Counted from the first letter of the stretch, positions 38,410-48,001 are shown. The stretch: DNA of 64,000 nt from an uncultured Sphingomonadaceae bacterium (GCA_947495985.1 CANMBD010000002.1:124001-188000), one strand, 5' to 3'. Numbers and translations are program-made. The notes: a model not told the origin generated them from the letters alone.

Positions 38410-39318
38410 TCACCGTTCCTGTTCATCCACCCAGTTTTTAAGCAGATTATACGCTATCGCAAACGGTGGCGGCGCAATAAACGGAGCATCGGGATCGCCG
38501 TTCATCGCGGCTTTCACTTCATCCAGAGAGAACCATGCGGCTTCCTCAATCTCTTCCTCGTCCAGCGTCAATGTCGGGTCATCGGTGACGCTGGTGCAGG
38601 CCATCATCAGTGATGACGGAAAGGGCCAGGGCTGGCTGGCTATGTAGCGGACGTTGCGGACCTTGATGCCTGCTTCCTCCCATAACTCGCGCGCGACACC
38701 GCCTTCGATACTCTCGCCCGGTTCGATAAAACCAGCGAGCGCCGAAAAGCGTTTGGGCGGGAATCGGGGCTGCCGCCCGAGCAGGATTTTGCCCTCACAT
38801 TCCGCCAGCATGATCGCCACAGGATCGGTGCGCGGAAAATGTTCGGCGGCGCAGCCGCCCGTTTCCTTGTCGCATTGCCGTGCCCAGCCGCCTTTGCGGG
38901 ATTCAGTTGGCCGTCCGCAATTGGCGCAAAACCGGTGGCGGGCATGCCAGTCCACCAGGCTGCGCGCTGTTGCATAAATGGCGGCCTGCTCCGGTGGCAA
39001 AACGCCCAATGACTGCCACAATCGCGGGTCAGCAGCGGGCATGGCGCTGCCGGCGCCATTAAGCTCCGCAAAGCAGGGGGTATCGCCATCCATGCCAAGG
39101 AGCAGCAGATCATTGTCCGGCGATGCTTCATAAAGCGGCCCCCAGGCCAGATCGCCCATGGCATCGAAAACGGGGCTCAAACCGTCCAGCTTTAGCAATC
39201 GCGCGTTGGGGCGCATCATCGCTTCTTTCAGCCGTTCAGGATTGACCCGAACCTGATCCGCACGATCCATGGTTCCGCCAGCAAAGGTCGGGATGATCGC
39301 GTTGAGGTCGGTCGTCAT
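38410..39318 (-). CDS. nudC: NAD+ diphosphatase NudC (NADH pyrophosphatase / mRNA decapping Nudix)
   Basis: The 302-residue enzyme has an N-terminal domain, a zinc ribbon (FCANCGRPTESR, later CDKETGGC, near 138-160), and the Nudix box GFIEPGESIEGGVARELWEEAGI (split: G-x5-E-x7-RELWEEAGI, near 202-224). SQPWPFPSSLMMA is the NudC-specific signature. It hydrolyses NAD(H) to AMP and NMN(H), and in E. coli removes NAD caps from RNA. The open frame extends 92 codons upstream, but that part overlaps the serine hydrolase gene; ATG 39318 lies just after that gene. Confidence 0.93.
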   Translation of the reverse strand: MTTDLNAIIPTFAGGTMDRADQVRVNPERLKEAMMRPNARLLKLDGLSPVFDAMGDLAWGPLYEASPDNDLLLLGMDGDTPCFAELNGAGSAMPAADPRLWQSLGVLPPEQAAIYATARSLVDWHARHRFCANCGRPTESRKGGWARQCDKETGGCAAEHFPRTDPVAIMLAECEGKILLGRQPRFPPKRFSALAGFIEPGESIEGGVARELWEEAGIKVRNVRYIASQPWPFPSSLMMACTSVTDDPTLTLDEEEIEEAAWFSLDEVKAAMNGDPDAPFIAPPPFAIAYNLLKNWVDEQER

Positions 39319-39338
39319 GATCGGACTGACGCTATTGC

Positions 39339-40691
39339 TCACGGACTGGTTTTTCCCTCGCCCGCGGACATTTGCTTCATCAGGTCGGCATAGACATATT
39401 TCGGGAAATCCGACTGGAACGGATAGGTGTTCGACGGCATATATTGCGTATATCCGCCTGCACGGAAGCCGTTGCCAGTGTCGACAAAGGCCGATGTTCC
39501 GGCAGCGCCGCCCCAGCCAAAGGTTCCTGCCGGACTTGCCGCCGTCCCCAGCCCAGCACGCCCGCCGGCGCCATAACCGTGATTGGCAACCCATGTGCCT
39601 TTCATGTCAGCGCCTTCCGGCAGCAGGTTGGACATACCAAGCTTGGCCGTCTCGGGCTGCATGATTGCGGTGCCCTTATAGGTTCCGAAGCCGAGCAGCA
39701 TGGCGAGAAACTTGTCATAATCCGCTGCTGATCCGACCAGCCCCGCGCCGCCAAAGGCAAAGGCGGGCTTGTCGAGATAAATGCTGTTTGCGGCCGGATC
39801 GATCGGGATCAGGGTACCGGCAAAGGGGGCATAATTATCGGTAAAGTCCGCTACCCGATCGGCCGGGAGCTGGAAGAACGTGTCTTTCATGCCTAGCGGA
39901 TCGAACATGCGTTTCTGCAAAAACTCTTCCAGCGGCATGCCCGAGGCCACCTGGACAACATAACCAAGCAGGTCGATGCTAACGGAGTAGCTCCATTTCG
40001 TGCCTGGCTCATAAACCAACGGCAGGGAGGCGAGATTTTTCGAGAAGGTCGCAATATCCGGCGTTGGCGGTCCTGGCTCTGTACCGGGAAGAGGCGTCCG
40101 GCTGACCACACCAGGGGTGACACCCTCGGCTATATAGGCTTTCTGGATCGGACCCTTACTGATTATGGAATAGCCCAGACCAGCGGTGTGGGTCAGCAAG
40201 TGGCGAATGGTGATTTGCGTCCGTGCTGGCACTGTCTCATCCAGCGAACCTTCGGGATTCTGCAGAACGCGCATGTCAGAAAATTCAGGCAAGATATCCG
40301 CAAGTGGCTGATCGAGCTTCAACTGGCCATCCTCAATCAACATCATGATCGCCATGCCAGTGACAGGCTTGGTTTGAGAATAGAGCCGCCACAGCGTGTT
40401 CATATCAACCGTCTTTTCGCCGCCCAATTTATGGGTTCCAGCAGCGATGACCATGGGTTCCGCCTGCCCCATGCCGATAGCGGCCAGCATGCCGGCCACT
40501 TTCTTTTCAGCCACATAGTCATTGATAATCTTGGTCAGGCCCGGAAACGGAGAATCAGGCCGCGCCAGCGATCGCGCGAAAGCCGCGGTTGGCGCACCAG
40601 CCAAGAAGGCACTGGCGCCAATGGCCCCAAGGACAGATCGCCGGTTAAAGGCTGCAACTGTGGTTTTGTCCGGCGTCTTGTTGATCGTCAT
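39339..40691 (-). CDS. Tat-exported class-C beta-lactamase-like serine hydrolase
   Basis: The product has 450 residues. Start ATG 40691 has an AAGGA site six bases upstream; the longest frame adds 31 codons. The N-terminus has a twin-arginine signal, FNRRSVLGAIGASAFLAG, ending near AAFA, so the protein is probably exported folded. The SxxK motif is SQTK in LWRLYSQTKPVTG (near 105). The Y-x-N-type motif is in WSYSVS, near 232. Family members include esterases and D-alanine carboxypeptidases as well as beta-lactamases. The stop is 20 bases from the nudC start. Confidence 0.9.
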   Translation of the reverse strand: MTINKTPDKTTVAAFNRRSVLGAIGASAFLAGAPTAAFARSLARPDSPFPGLTKIINDYVAEKKVAGMLAAIGMGQAEPMVIAAGTHKLGGEKTVDMNTLWRLYSQTKPVTGMAIMMLIEDGQLKLDQPLADILPEFSDMRVLQNPEGSLDETVPARTQITIRHLLTHTAGLGYSIISKGPIQKAYIAEGVTPGVVSRTPLPGTEPGPPTPDIATFSKNLASLPLVYEPGTKWSYSVSIDLLGYVVQVASGMPLEEFLQKRMFDPLGMKDTFFQLPADRVADFTDNYAPFAGTLIPIDPAANSIYLDKPAFAFGGAGLVGSAADYDKFLAMLLGFGTYKGTAIMQPETAKLGMSNLLPEGADMKGTWVANHGYGAGGRAGLGTAASPAGTFGWGGAAGTSAFVDTGNGFRAGGYTQYMPSNTYPFQSDFPKYVYADLMKQMSAGEGKTSP

Positions 40692-40693
40692 AT

Positions 40694-41830
40694 TCATTCC
40701 TTCAGTTTCCGTTTCACAGCCCAGTCCACCGCTTTGGCAAATAAGGTTGGCAGGCCTGCATCCTCTATCCCATGTACCGGCCACCAGATCGCGTTATCAA
40801 GCTGACGGCCAAGTTCGGCTTTTCTATTATCACCCTTGTTAATAACGATTTTCTCGGTTTGATAAACCGCCAAATCAACCTCAAGCGAAAAATGGGTGAA
40901 GCTGTGCTGAACAACATTCTCGTGAAGCTGCCAATTGCCGTCCAGCGGCGGCTGGCCATGGCCGTCTTTTCCCGCCGCCCAGTCATCATCGGGTAGAGCG
41001 CGCATGGAACCCAGCATGCCCTTTGCCGGGCGGGTGACGAGCAGCAGTTGATCATCCTGTTCGATCCAGAAAAATCGTCCCTTACGTAGCGGCTTGGCCT
41101 TTTTGGGCGGCTTGACGGGATAACGTTCCTGATCACCCTTCGCATAGGCGGCGCAATCAGCCTGCACCGGACAGGTTTCGCATTTTGGCGCCTTGGCCGA
41201 GCAGATGCTCGCGCCGATATCCATACAGGCTTGTGCAAAATCTCCGGCACTATCACGCGGTGTCCGGGCATCCGGCGTCAGGGCATCCATACCAATGCGA
41301 ATATCTGCCTTTCCCTTTGGCAGCGGTGTGTCGATTGCAAAAAGCCGCGCCACGAGTCGTTCGATATTGGCATCGACAACCACTGCCCGCTGACCAAAGG
41401 CAATCGCGGCGATCGCCGCCGCTGTATAGGCACCGATGCCGGGTAGTTTGAGCAATTCCTTTTCCTCGGAAGGAAATATGCCGCCCAGATTATCACACAC
41501 ATAGCGCGCACATTTATGCAGGTTCCGCGCCCTTGCATAATAACCAAGCCCGGCCCATGCGGCGAGCACGTCTGCCTCGTCCGCCTTTGCCAAATCTGCA
41601 ACCGTCGGCCAGCGCTTGGTAAACTTCTGAAAATAGGCAATAACGGCTGCAACGGTGGTTTGCTGCAACATCACTTCAGACAACCAGACATGATAAGGGT
41701 CCGGCAAGCGACCCGCCGCCGACAGCTCAGGCGGCACCCGCCAGGGCAGATTGCGGGCGTTATCCACATAATGTGCACTGATTTTGGCGGTGATATTCTG
41801 CGCTTTACCGGTTATTTTGTCGACGCCCAT
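40694..41830 (-). CDS. mutY: A/G-specific adenine glycosylase MutY
   Basis: The 378-residue enzyme removes adenine mispaired with 8-oxoguanine. The catalytic Glu is in WLSEVMLQQTTV (near 42-53). The helix-hairpin-helix is in LLKLPGIGAYTAAAIAAIAFG and the catalytic Asp in VVDANIERLVARL. The 4Fe-4S cluster is C-x6-C-x2-C-x5-C in ICSAKAPKCETC, then PVQADC. A C-terminal Nudix-like domain recognises oxoG. ATG 41830 is the first start that does not overlap the divergent DUF721 gene, 27 bases away, so promoters must lie within coding DNA. The stop is two bases from the serine hydrolase start. Confidence 0.95.
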   Translation of the reverse strand: MGVDKITGKAQNITAKISAHYVDNARNLPWRVPPELSAAGRLPDPYHVWLSEVMLQQTTVAAVIAYFQKFTKRWPTVADLAKADEADVLAAWAGLGYYARARNLHKCARYVCDNLGGIFPSEEKELLKLPGIGAYTAAAIAAIAFGQRAVVVDANIERLVARLFAIDTPLPKGKADIRIGMDALTPDARTPRDSAGDFAQACMDIGASICSAKAPKCETCPVQADCAAYAKGDQERYPVKPPKKAKPLRKGRFFWIEQDDQLLLVTRPAKGMLGSMRALPDDDWAAGKDGHGQPPLDGNWQLHENVVQHSFTHFSLEVDLAVYQTEKIVINKGDNRKAELGRQLDNAIWWPVHGIEDAGLPTLFAKAVDWAVKRKLKE

Positions 41831-41857
41831 AGGGTGCCTATGCCATGATGCCTCTTG

Positions 41858-42556
41858 ATGGCGAAGGAAAATAATCCGAACAGCGAGAAGCCGAAGCGCA
41901 AGGGCGCCAAGCGCACAGCCGGCGCTAGGAAATTCAGCAAGTATCAGCGCCCACGCGGCGGTGAAGCGCGCAGCATTTCTGATCTGATGCCGGAAATCGG
42001 CCGCGCTGCCTTTCGCCGCTATGGTTTCATTCAAAGTTCAGTGGTGAGCCGCTGGCCAGAGATAGTCGGAGAGCGTTATGCGGACGTCTCCCTGCCCGAA
42101 TCAATCCGCTTCCCCCGCGGCGAAAAGGAAAGCGGCACGCTTCATTTGCTGGTTTCCGGCGCCCATTCAACCTTGATGCAACATATTACACCCGAGATTA
42201 TCGAGCGGGTGAACCGCTTTTTCGGCTATGGCGCGATTAGTCAGGTACGATTCAGGCAGGGACCGGTAAATCCACCTAAAGATATTGAAAAACAAAGAGA
42301 AAGGCGCGTAGCACCCCCGCCATCACTAAAGCCCGCACCAATAGAATTGGGCGACAGTTTGCGCGATATTGGTGACCCGGAATTAAACAGGGTGCTCGAA
42401 TCATTGGCCACAGCTATTGCCAAGTCGGAAGGCGCTCCGCAAATAGAGGAACCACAGCCTATTGCCATCGTGGGAAAAATCGGCGGCGGAGTGAAGCGCC
42501 AACCGAATGAAGACGGGCCGGCAGAAAAAAGGCCAGAAGGAAAAAAGGACGAGTAA
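41858..42556 (+). CDS. DUF721 / DciA-like protein
   Basis: The 232-residue protein begins with a basic tail (EKPKRKGAKRTAGARKFSKY), then a DUF721 domain (about 35-135) with VSRWPEIVGERYADVSLPESI and LHLLVSGAHSTLMQHITPEIIERVNRFFGYGAI-like sequence. DUF721 includes DciA, which loads the replicative helicase in most bacteria lacking DnaC. A proline-rich C-terminal region follows. Its stop overlaps the next ATG by one base, starting a short operon toward smc. Confidence 0.87.
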   Translation: MAKENNPNSEKPKRKGAKRTAGARKFSKYQRPRGGEARSISDLMPEIGRAAFRRYGFIQSSVVSRWPEIVGERYADVSLPESIRFPRGEKESGTLHLLVSGAHSTLMQHITPEIIERVNRFFGYGAISQVRFRQGPVNPPKDIEKQRERRVAPPPSLKPAPIELGDSLRDIGDPELNRVLESLATAIAKSEGAPQIEEPQPIAIVGKIGGGVKRQPNEDGPAEKRPEGKKDE

Positions 42557-43293
42557 TGAAATTCGCAAGCGCGTATCTTGCTTTGGCAACCCTCGGAACA
42601 GCGGTCCTGACAGCAGCGCCGGTCAATGCCCAGTCACAGAATGCCCAGTTACAGACAACACAGTCACAGACAACACAGACGGATTGGGCCCAGCGAGTCA
42701 CGATGTCCGAAAAAGGCGGGCATGTAATGGGCAATCCCCTCGCTCTGCATCAGCTGGCCGAATATATGAGCTATACCTGCAATCACTGTGCGAATTTCGA
42801 AGCGCAGTCTCATGATCCGCTAAAATCCGGTTTCATCCGGAAAGGCCATATCAGCTTTGAAGTCCGCAATCTGGTTCTCAACCCGATTGATCTGACGGCG
42901 GCGATGCTTGCGCGCTGCGGAGGGCGTACGAAATTTTTTGGCAATCACCGGGCGATACTGACGTCTCAGGCAAGCTGGATGCAGACCTTTCAGTCTTCCT
43001 CGCCCGCTGTGATGAAATCATTGAACGAAGGCACCGTTCCCGAACGGCTTAAAAAAATCGCCAAGGCCGCCGACTTTTACGGCCTGATGCAGAAACGCGG
43101 TTACTCAAAGGATCAGGTCAATAGCTGCCTTGCCGACAAACAAGCACAGGATAAAATTTTGGGCATGACCAAATATGCCACCGGAACATTGAAGCTGACC
43201 GGAACGCCCAGCTTTACGTTGAACGATCAACCTATCGACAAGGTTCACAGTTGGGCACGCTTGCGGCCTGCCCTGCTCGCTCTCCCTGAATGA
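42556..43293 (+). CDS. DsbA-like periplasmic thioredoxin-fold protein (first of a tandem pair)
   Basis: The product has 245 residues. A signal peptide ends near NAQS (about residue 26), followed by a Gln/Thr-rich low-complexity stretch. The active site CNHC (near 75-78, in YMSYTCNHCANFE) and the cis-Pro TGTPSFTLN near 215 are intact. It probably oxidises, reduces or isomerises disulfides in the periplasm. It overlaps the DUF721 stop by one base. Sequence layout matches the second copy downstream, so the pair arose by duplication. Confidence 0.9.
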   Translation: MKFASAYLALATLGTAVLTAAPVNAQSQNAQLQTTQSQTTQTDWAQRVTMSEKGGHVMGNPLALHQLAEYMSYTCNHCANFEAQSHDPLKSGFIRKGHISFEVRNLVLNPIDLTAAMLARCGGRTKFFGNHRAILTSQASWMQTFQSSSPAVMKSLNEGTVPERLKKIAKAADFYGLMQKRGYSKDQVNSCLADKQAQDKILGMTKYATGTLKLTGTPSFTLNDQPIDKVHSWARLRPALLALPE

Positions 43294-43329
43294 ATGAAAC
43301 ATCTTATAGAAATAACAGGAATATCTAAC

Positions 43330-44076
43330 ATGTCTAAATCACTCTATCTGGCTCCTATTGCTCTCGCACTTGCGCTTACCGGATGCGGCGGCGCTGCGGA
43401 AACCGCCGAGGGCGGCGCAACATCTGGCGAAGCCATTGCGGCCGTCGCTGCACCGGATGGCCAAAAATGGTCAGAAACCGTAGCGCAGACCGAAGCTGGC
43501 GGTTATGTGATGGGCAATCCTGATGCACCGATTAAACTGGTCGAATATATGTCGATCACCTGTTCGCATTGCGCCACTTTCGGCGAAGAAGCGTTTAATA
43601 CGATCCGCGATGAATATGTTGAGTCAGGGCGGGTAAGCTTCGAAATCCGCAATTTCGTTCGCGATCCGCTGGATCTGACCGCTGCGATCCTGTCCCGTTG
43701 CGGCGGTGAAGGTCCGTTTTTCGCATTGACCAAACAGGCGCTAAGCAACCAGGGTCCGATGTTTGAAAAGGCCCAGGCCATGGGTGACGCGACGTATCAA
43801 AGTGTATTGTCTCAGGAGCCGAATGTGCGTTTTGTCAGCTTGGCCGAGCAGCTCGATCTGATCAGCTATTTCCAACAGCGCGGAGTTTCTGCGGATCAGG
43901 CCAAAGCCTGCCTCAGCGAAACGGCGACCGCTGAAAAACTTATGGCGGACACACAGACAGCGGTACAGGATTTTGACATCCAGGGTACACCGACCTTCCT
44001 GATCAACGGTCAGAAGATCGATGGCACGAGCTGGAATATGGTGGAAACAAGATTGAAAGAAGCAGGCGCCCGGTAA
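43330..44076 (+). CDS. DsbA-like lipoprotein thiol-disulfide oxidoreductase (second of a tandem pair)
   Basis: The protein has 248 residues from ATG 43330, which has an ACAGGAA site. A longer frame begins at 43294. The signal peptide ends in a lipobox LTGC (near residue 17-20), so it is probably anchored to a membrane. The active site is CSHC (in YMSITCSHCATF, near 76) and the cis-Pro region is QGTPTFLINGQKIDG. The spacing and the C-x-H-C type resemble DsbA/BdbD-like thioredoxins. It lies 36 bases after the first copy and 70 bases before smc. Confidence 0.9.
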   Translation: MSKSLYLAPIALALALTGCGGAAETAEGGATSGEAIAAVAAPDGQKWSETVAQTEAGGYVMGNPDAPIKLVEYMSITCSHCATFGEEAFNTIRDEYVESGRVSFEIRNFVRDPLDLTAAILSRCGGEGPFFALTKQALSNQGPMFEKAQAMGDATYQSVLSQEPNVRFVSLAEQLDLISYFQQRGVSADQAKACLSETATAEKLMADTQTAVQDFDIQGTPTFLINGQKIDGTSWNMVETRLKEAGAR

Positions 44077-44146
44077 GCGCCTGTTATCGCTTGGGGGAAG
44101 CGAGTTTAATGCGAGTGAATGATAACAGTCAGACAGGGCAACCTGC

Positions 44147-47100
44147 GTGCAAATAAAGAAGCTCAAACTTTCGGGCTTTAAAAGCTTTGTCGATCCCACC
44201 GAACTGCGCGTCGAAAAAGGGCTGACCGGTGTGGTTGGCCCCAATGGCTGCGGCAAATCCAACCTTCTGGAAGCCATCCGCTGGGTCATGGGTGAAAATT
44301 CTCCCAAGTCGATGCGCGGCGGCGGTATGGAAGATGTTATCTTTGCCGGTACGGATCAGCGGCCACAGCGGCAATTTGCCGAAGTCGCTTTGCATGCGGA
44401 ACGCGAAACGAATGACGTGTCATCGCTCCATGTCGGCGACAATGATAGCCAACTGGAAATTGTCCGCCGTATTGAACGCGGCGCCGGCTCTGCCTATCGG
44501 GCAAACGGCGTTGACGTCCGCGCCAAAGATGTAGCGCTGATCTTTGCAGATGCCGCAACCGGCGCGCATAGTCCGGCCTTGGTCAGTCAGGGCAAGATCA
44601 GCAATGTGATCTCCTCAAAACCCACCGATCGGCGCGAAATGCTGGAAGAAGCGGCCGGTATCTCCGGGCTGCATGTCCGGCGCAAGGATGCCGAGCAGAA
44701 ATTGCGGGCCGCCGAGAAAAATCTGGGGCGCCTCGACGACATATTGGGCGATATGGAACAGCGCGCCTCTGCCCTGCGCCGACAGGCCAAACAGGCGGAG
44801 CGCTACAAGAAATTGAGCGGTCAGATTACCACTGTCGAAGCGCGTCTGATTTTCGCGCGCTGGAAAGAAGCAGCTGCCGCGGCCGATGCCGCCAAAGCAG
44901 AAGCAGAAGCGGCGGAAGCCGAAGTCAATGCGGCACAGAATGCACAACAATCGGCGGTGCAGGCGCAAAATGAAAGCGCCAGAACACTTGGCTTGCTGCG
45001 CGCCGATCTTACCAAGGCGCGCGAAGAAGCCAGTGAATCCAGCCATCGCCTGCTCTCGCTGACCAACGAGCGGGACAATCTGAAATCACGCCTGCTCGAC
45101 CTGCAGGCGCAGGCACAGCGGATCAAGGATGATAACGCACGCGAGGATCAATTGACCCGCGATGCCATGGAGGCCTTGTCGCGGCTGGAGCAAGACGAAA
45201 AACAGCTCTCCGCCGAACTCGTCACATTGGAGGCAGAACGCCCCGAGCTTGAAAAACAGGCCGAAAGAGCCGAGCGTGCTGCGAGTGACAGCGAGGTTGA
45301 ACTCGCCAAGGCAGTGGCTGAGGAAGCCCGGATACAGGCCGAGATCAAAGTCGCCAATGCCGCGCTGGAAGCCGCCGAGACCCGTTATAACCGGTTGACT
45401 GTAGAGCTTGAACGGCTGGCGGAAGAACGTACCGAAATGGGGGATGAAGCCGAACTGGAAAAGGCCGTTGCCGACGCTGTGACTGCAAGGGAAGCCGCCC
45501 AGAAGAAAGCTGATGGCAGCGGGGCACAAATTGCAGCGCTGGAGGCACAGCGACTGGCAGCCAGCGAAGCGCGCGATGAAGCTTCATCCACGCTGGCGAC
45601 CATCAAAGCCGAACTGGCCGGTCTCTCGTCCGAACATGCGGCTTTGGAACGGGAACTTTCAAAGGGTGAAAGCGATCACAAGGCTATTGATCACGTCCAG
45701 GCAGCACCCGGCTATGAACGCGCCTTGGCCGCGGCTCTGGGCGACGATTTGCTGGCTTCCATTGGCGGAGATGGCGATCGCTTCTGGGGCGGTGGGAGCG
45801 CTCCTGCACCGGCAAAAGCCCCCGACGGAACCGAGACGCTGGTTGATCACGTCCAGGCCCCCAAAGAACTGCACAGCCGCCTTTCACAGATTTTCGTTGC
45901 CGCCGATGATGTCGGCCAGTCACTGGCGGTCGGCCAAAGACTGGTCACCAAATCAGGAGCCTTGCGACGCTGGGACGGTTTTGTCGCCCGCGATGATGGC
46001 AATGCCAGCGCCGAACGGCTGGTGCGCGCCAATCGGCTGACCGAGTTAACTGGCCTGCTTGGACCGGCCGAAGCAAAGGTTACGGCAGCGGAAGCGGCGC
46101 TGCACAGCAGGCAGGAAGCTATTGCCTCAGCGGAAGAACAGCTTACCGAAGCACGCACAGCGCGGCGAGAGGCAGAGGATTTGCTGCGCCAGGCATTGCG
46201 CAAAGCCGATCAGGCGGAAGAAGCGCTCGGCTGGCTACAAAAGCGCACAGCCAGCCTGTCGGAGCGGGAAGCGGCCCTGAAAGAAGAGGCGGCGACCGCA
46301 CGGACAGAACTGGAAGCAGCGCAGAAGGAACGCACCAGTCAACCAGATGGCGCGGCACAGGAAAGCGCGCGTGCCGCCCTGCAGGATCAGCGCGATGCGG
46401 CGCGGCAACAGGTCATGTCCTCACAGGCCGCTTTGTCCGGACTGGATCAGAAGCTGGCGCAGGTGAAGGAACAAAAGGCCGTCGCCGCTGCACAGATCAA
46501 ATCCTGGCAGGACCGCTCCAGCGAAGCCGCTACCCGGATGGCGGAAATGGCCAAGCGCGGAGAGGCAATTGAGGCGGAGGTTGAAAAACTTGCCGACCGT
46601 CCGCGTGTCATCGAAGTGGAAGTGATCAAGCTGCAGGAACAGCAGGACGCCCTGAACGCCGTCGTCGCTGAAAAAGACGCCGCACAGCAAACGGCTGAAC
46701 TGGCGCAGCGCGATCATGAAGACCGGCTAAACGCGACAAGCGAAGCGCTCAGCCAGGCGCGAGAGGAACGCGCCGGGGCCAAGGCGCGCGCCGAGAACCA
46801 GGACCTGCGCCGCGTGGAAATGGGACGGATTTCCGGAGAGAAATTCGAGTGTCCGCCGCAGATGCTATCCGAAAAATGCGAATTTGATGAAGCGACGGTT
46901 GGCAATGCCGAGTTGGAATCGGCGGAACTGGAACGATTGACGCTGAGCCGGGAGCGGATCGGCCCGGTCAATCTGGTCGCCGCCGATGAGCTGGAAGAAC
47001 TGGAAACCGAGTGGGAGAAATCGACCAGGGAAAGCGAAGAACTGAACGAGGCGATTAACCAGTTGCGCGGTTCCATCGGCAGCCTCAACCGCGAAGGGCG

Positions 47101-47584
47101 GCAACGGCTACTCGCAGCATTTGAGGAAGTGGATCAGCATTTCCAGCGGCTGTTCACAACCTTGTTCGATGGCGGCAAGGCGCATCTCGCACTGGTCGAC
47201 AGTGACGATCCACTGGAAGCGGGCCTCGAGATCATGGCACAGCCGCCGGGCAAGAAACTGACATCGCTGACCCTGCTATCGGGCGGCGAGCAGGCACTGA
47301 CCGCCGTGGCGCTGATCTTTGGCCTGTTCCTGACCAACCCGGCCCCTATCTGTGTCCTCGATGAGGTTGATGCACCGCTGGATGATGCGAATATCGAACG
47401 CTTCTGCGACCTGCTGGACAAGATGGTCGCGGAAACCAACACGCGCTACCTGATCGTGACCCATAATGCGGTGACGATGAGCCGCATGCACCGGCTGTTC
47501 GGTGTGACGATGATTGAGCGCGGGATTTCCCAGCTGGTGTCAGTGGATCTGGATGCGGCAGAAGAGTTGTTGGCGGCGGAGTGA
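44147..47584 (+). CDS. smc: Chromosome segregation protein SMC
   Basis: The 1145-residue ATPase organises chromosomes with ScpA and ScpB. The N-terminal Walker A is GPNGCGKSN (residues 31-39). Long coiled coils flank a hinge at about 500-640, recognisable by QAAPGYERALAAALGDDLLA. The C-terminal head has the signature LLSGGEQALTAVAL (near 1040) and Walker B ICVLDEVDAPLDDANI (near 1066). The start is GTG 44147, the only one that gives the canonical MQIKKLKLSGFKSF N-terminus. Coiled-coil segments are Ala/Glu-rich as usual. Confidence 0.97.
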   Translation: MQIKKLKLSGFKSFVDPTELRVEKGLTGVVGPNGCGKSNLLEAIRWVMGENSPKSMRGGGMEDVIFAGTDQRPQRQFAEVALHAERETNDVSSLHVGDNDSQLEIVRRIERGAGSAYRANGVDVRAKDVALIFADAATGAHSPALVSQGKISNVISSKPTDRREMLEEAAGISGLHVRRKDAEQKLRAAEKNLGRLDDILGDMEQRASALRRQAKQAERYKKLSGQITTVEARLIFARWKEAAAAADAAKAEAEAAEAEVNAAQNAQQSAVQAQNESARTLGLLRADLTKAREEASESSHRLLSLTNERDNLKSRLLDLQAQAQRIKDDNAREDQLTRDAMEALSRLEQDEKQLSAELVTLEAERPELEKQAERAERAASDSEVELAKAVAEEARIQAEIKVANAALEAAETRYNRLTVELERLAEERTEMGDEAELEKAVADAVTAREAAQKKADGSGAQIAALEAQRLAASEARDEASSTLATIKAELAGLSSEHAALERELSKGESDHKAIDHVQAAPGYERALAAALGDDLLASIGGDGDRFWGGGSAPAPAKAPDGTETLVDHVQAPKELHSRLSQIFVAADDVGQSLAVGQRLVTKSGALRRWDGFVARDDGNASAERLVRANRLTELTGLLGPAEAKVTAAEAALHSRQEAIASAEEQLTEARTARREAEDLLRQALRKADQAEEALGWLQKRTASLSEREAALKEEAATARTELEAAQKERTSQPDGAAQESARAALQDQRDAARQQVMSSQAALSGLDQKLAQVKEQKAVAAAQIKSWQDRSSEAATRMAEMAKRGEAIEAEVEKLADRPRVIEVEVIKLQEQQDALNAVVAEKDAAQQTAELAQRDHEDRLNATSEALSQAREERAGAKARAENQDLRRVEMGRISGEKFECPPQMLSEKCEFDEATVGNAELESAELERLTLSRERIGPVNLVAADELEELETEWEKSTRESEELNEAINQLRGSIGSLNREGRQRLLAAFEEVDQHFQRLFTTLFDGGKAHLALVDSDDPLEAGLEIMAQPPGKKLTSLTLLSGGEQALTAVALIFGLFLTNPAPICVLDEVDAPLDDANIERFCDLLDKMVAETNTRYLIVTHNAVTMSRMHRLFGVTMIERGISQLVSVDLDAAEELLAAE

Positions 47585-47596
47585 AGGTGACGCGGC

Positions 47597-47621
47597 GTCT
47601 GCTTTGGGCGCAAAAGCGGAC
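47597..47621 (+). repeat. TGTCCGC-family palindromic repeat
   Basis: GTCTGCTTT and AAAGCGGAC frame a GGGCGCA loop 13 bases after the smc stop. It matches the copy at 47937-47961 with one base changed. The two copies bracket the small membrane-protein gene at 47696. It could also act as a hairpin at the end of smc. Confidence 0.8.
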
Positions 47622-47695
47622 ACTAGAATATCTTAAGTTGTTTTTTGTTTGCCTGCCCATTTGCAGCCATTAGTAAATCGTGCCATCCTCCGAAC

Positions 47696-47935
47696 ATGAG
47701 CGAGAACGTCTATGGCCCCATTGTCACCCTAATTGTTGGATTGATCTTCGTATGGCTTTTGGTAACGGGACTTAAGCGCGGCGAAATGGAATTGCCTTAC
47801 TTCGGAATCACCCTTTCAGGACGCCGCAATGATCAGCCAATAGCTTATTGGGCCGTGACTGCAGTAATCGCAACGATTGCTGCTTTTGCATTGCTTGCTA
47901 CTATCTTCCAGATATTCTTACCACACGGTCTTTAG
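47696..47935 (+). CDS. Small two-helix membrane protein
   Basis: The product has 79 residues from ATG 47696 (MSENVYGPIVTL); a frame 17 codons longer has no support. Helix 1 is about residues 7-23, and helix 2 about 47-70. LKRGEMELPYFGITLSGR lies between, on the cytoplasmic side by charge. No family is recognised. It is bracketed by near-identical palindromic repeats at 47597 and 47936, the right copy beginning at its stop codon. Confidence 0.65.
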   Translation: MSENVYGPIVTLIVGLIFVWLLVTGLKRGEMELPYFGITLSGRRNDQPIAYWAVTAVIATIAAFALLATIFQIFLPHGL

Positions 47936-47962
47936 TGTCCGCTTTGGGCGCAAAAGCGGACA
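47936..47962 (+). repeat. TGTCCGC-family palindromic repeat
   Basis: GTCCGCTTT (47937-47945), GGGCGCA loop, AAAGCGGAC (47953-47961): a perfect 9-bp stem. It begins right at the stop of the small membrane-protein gene and lies 40 bases before the glucosylglycerate locus. Confidence 0.85.
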
Positions 47963-48001
47963 TCAATCGAATTACCATTTTCGGGCTGCGGCTGTAATGC
48001 T

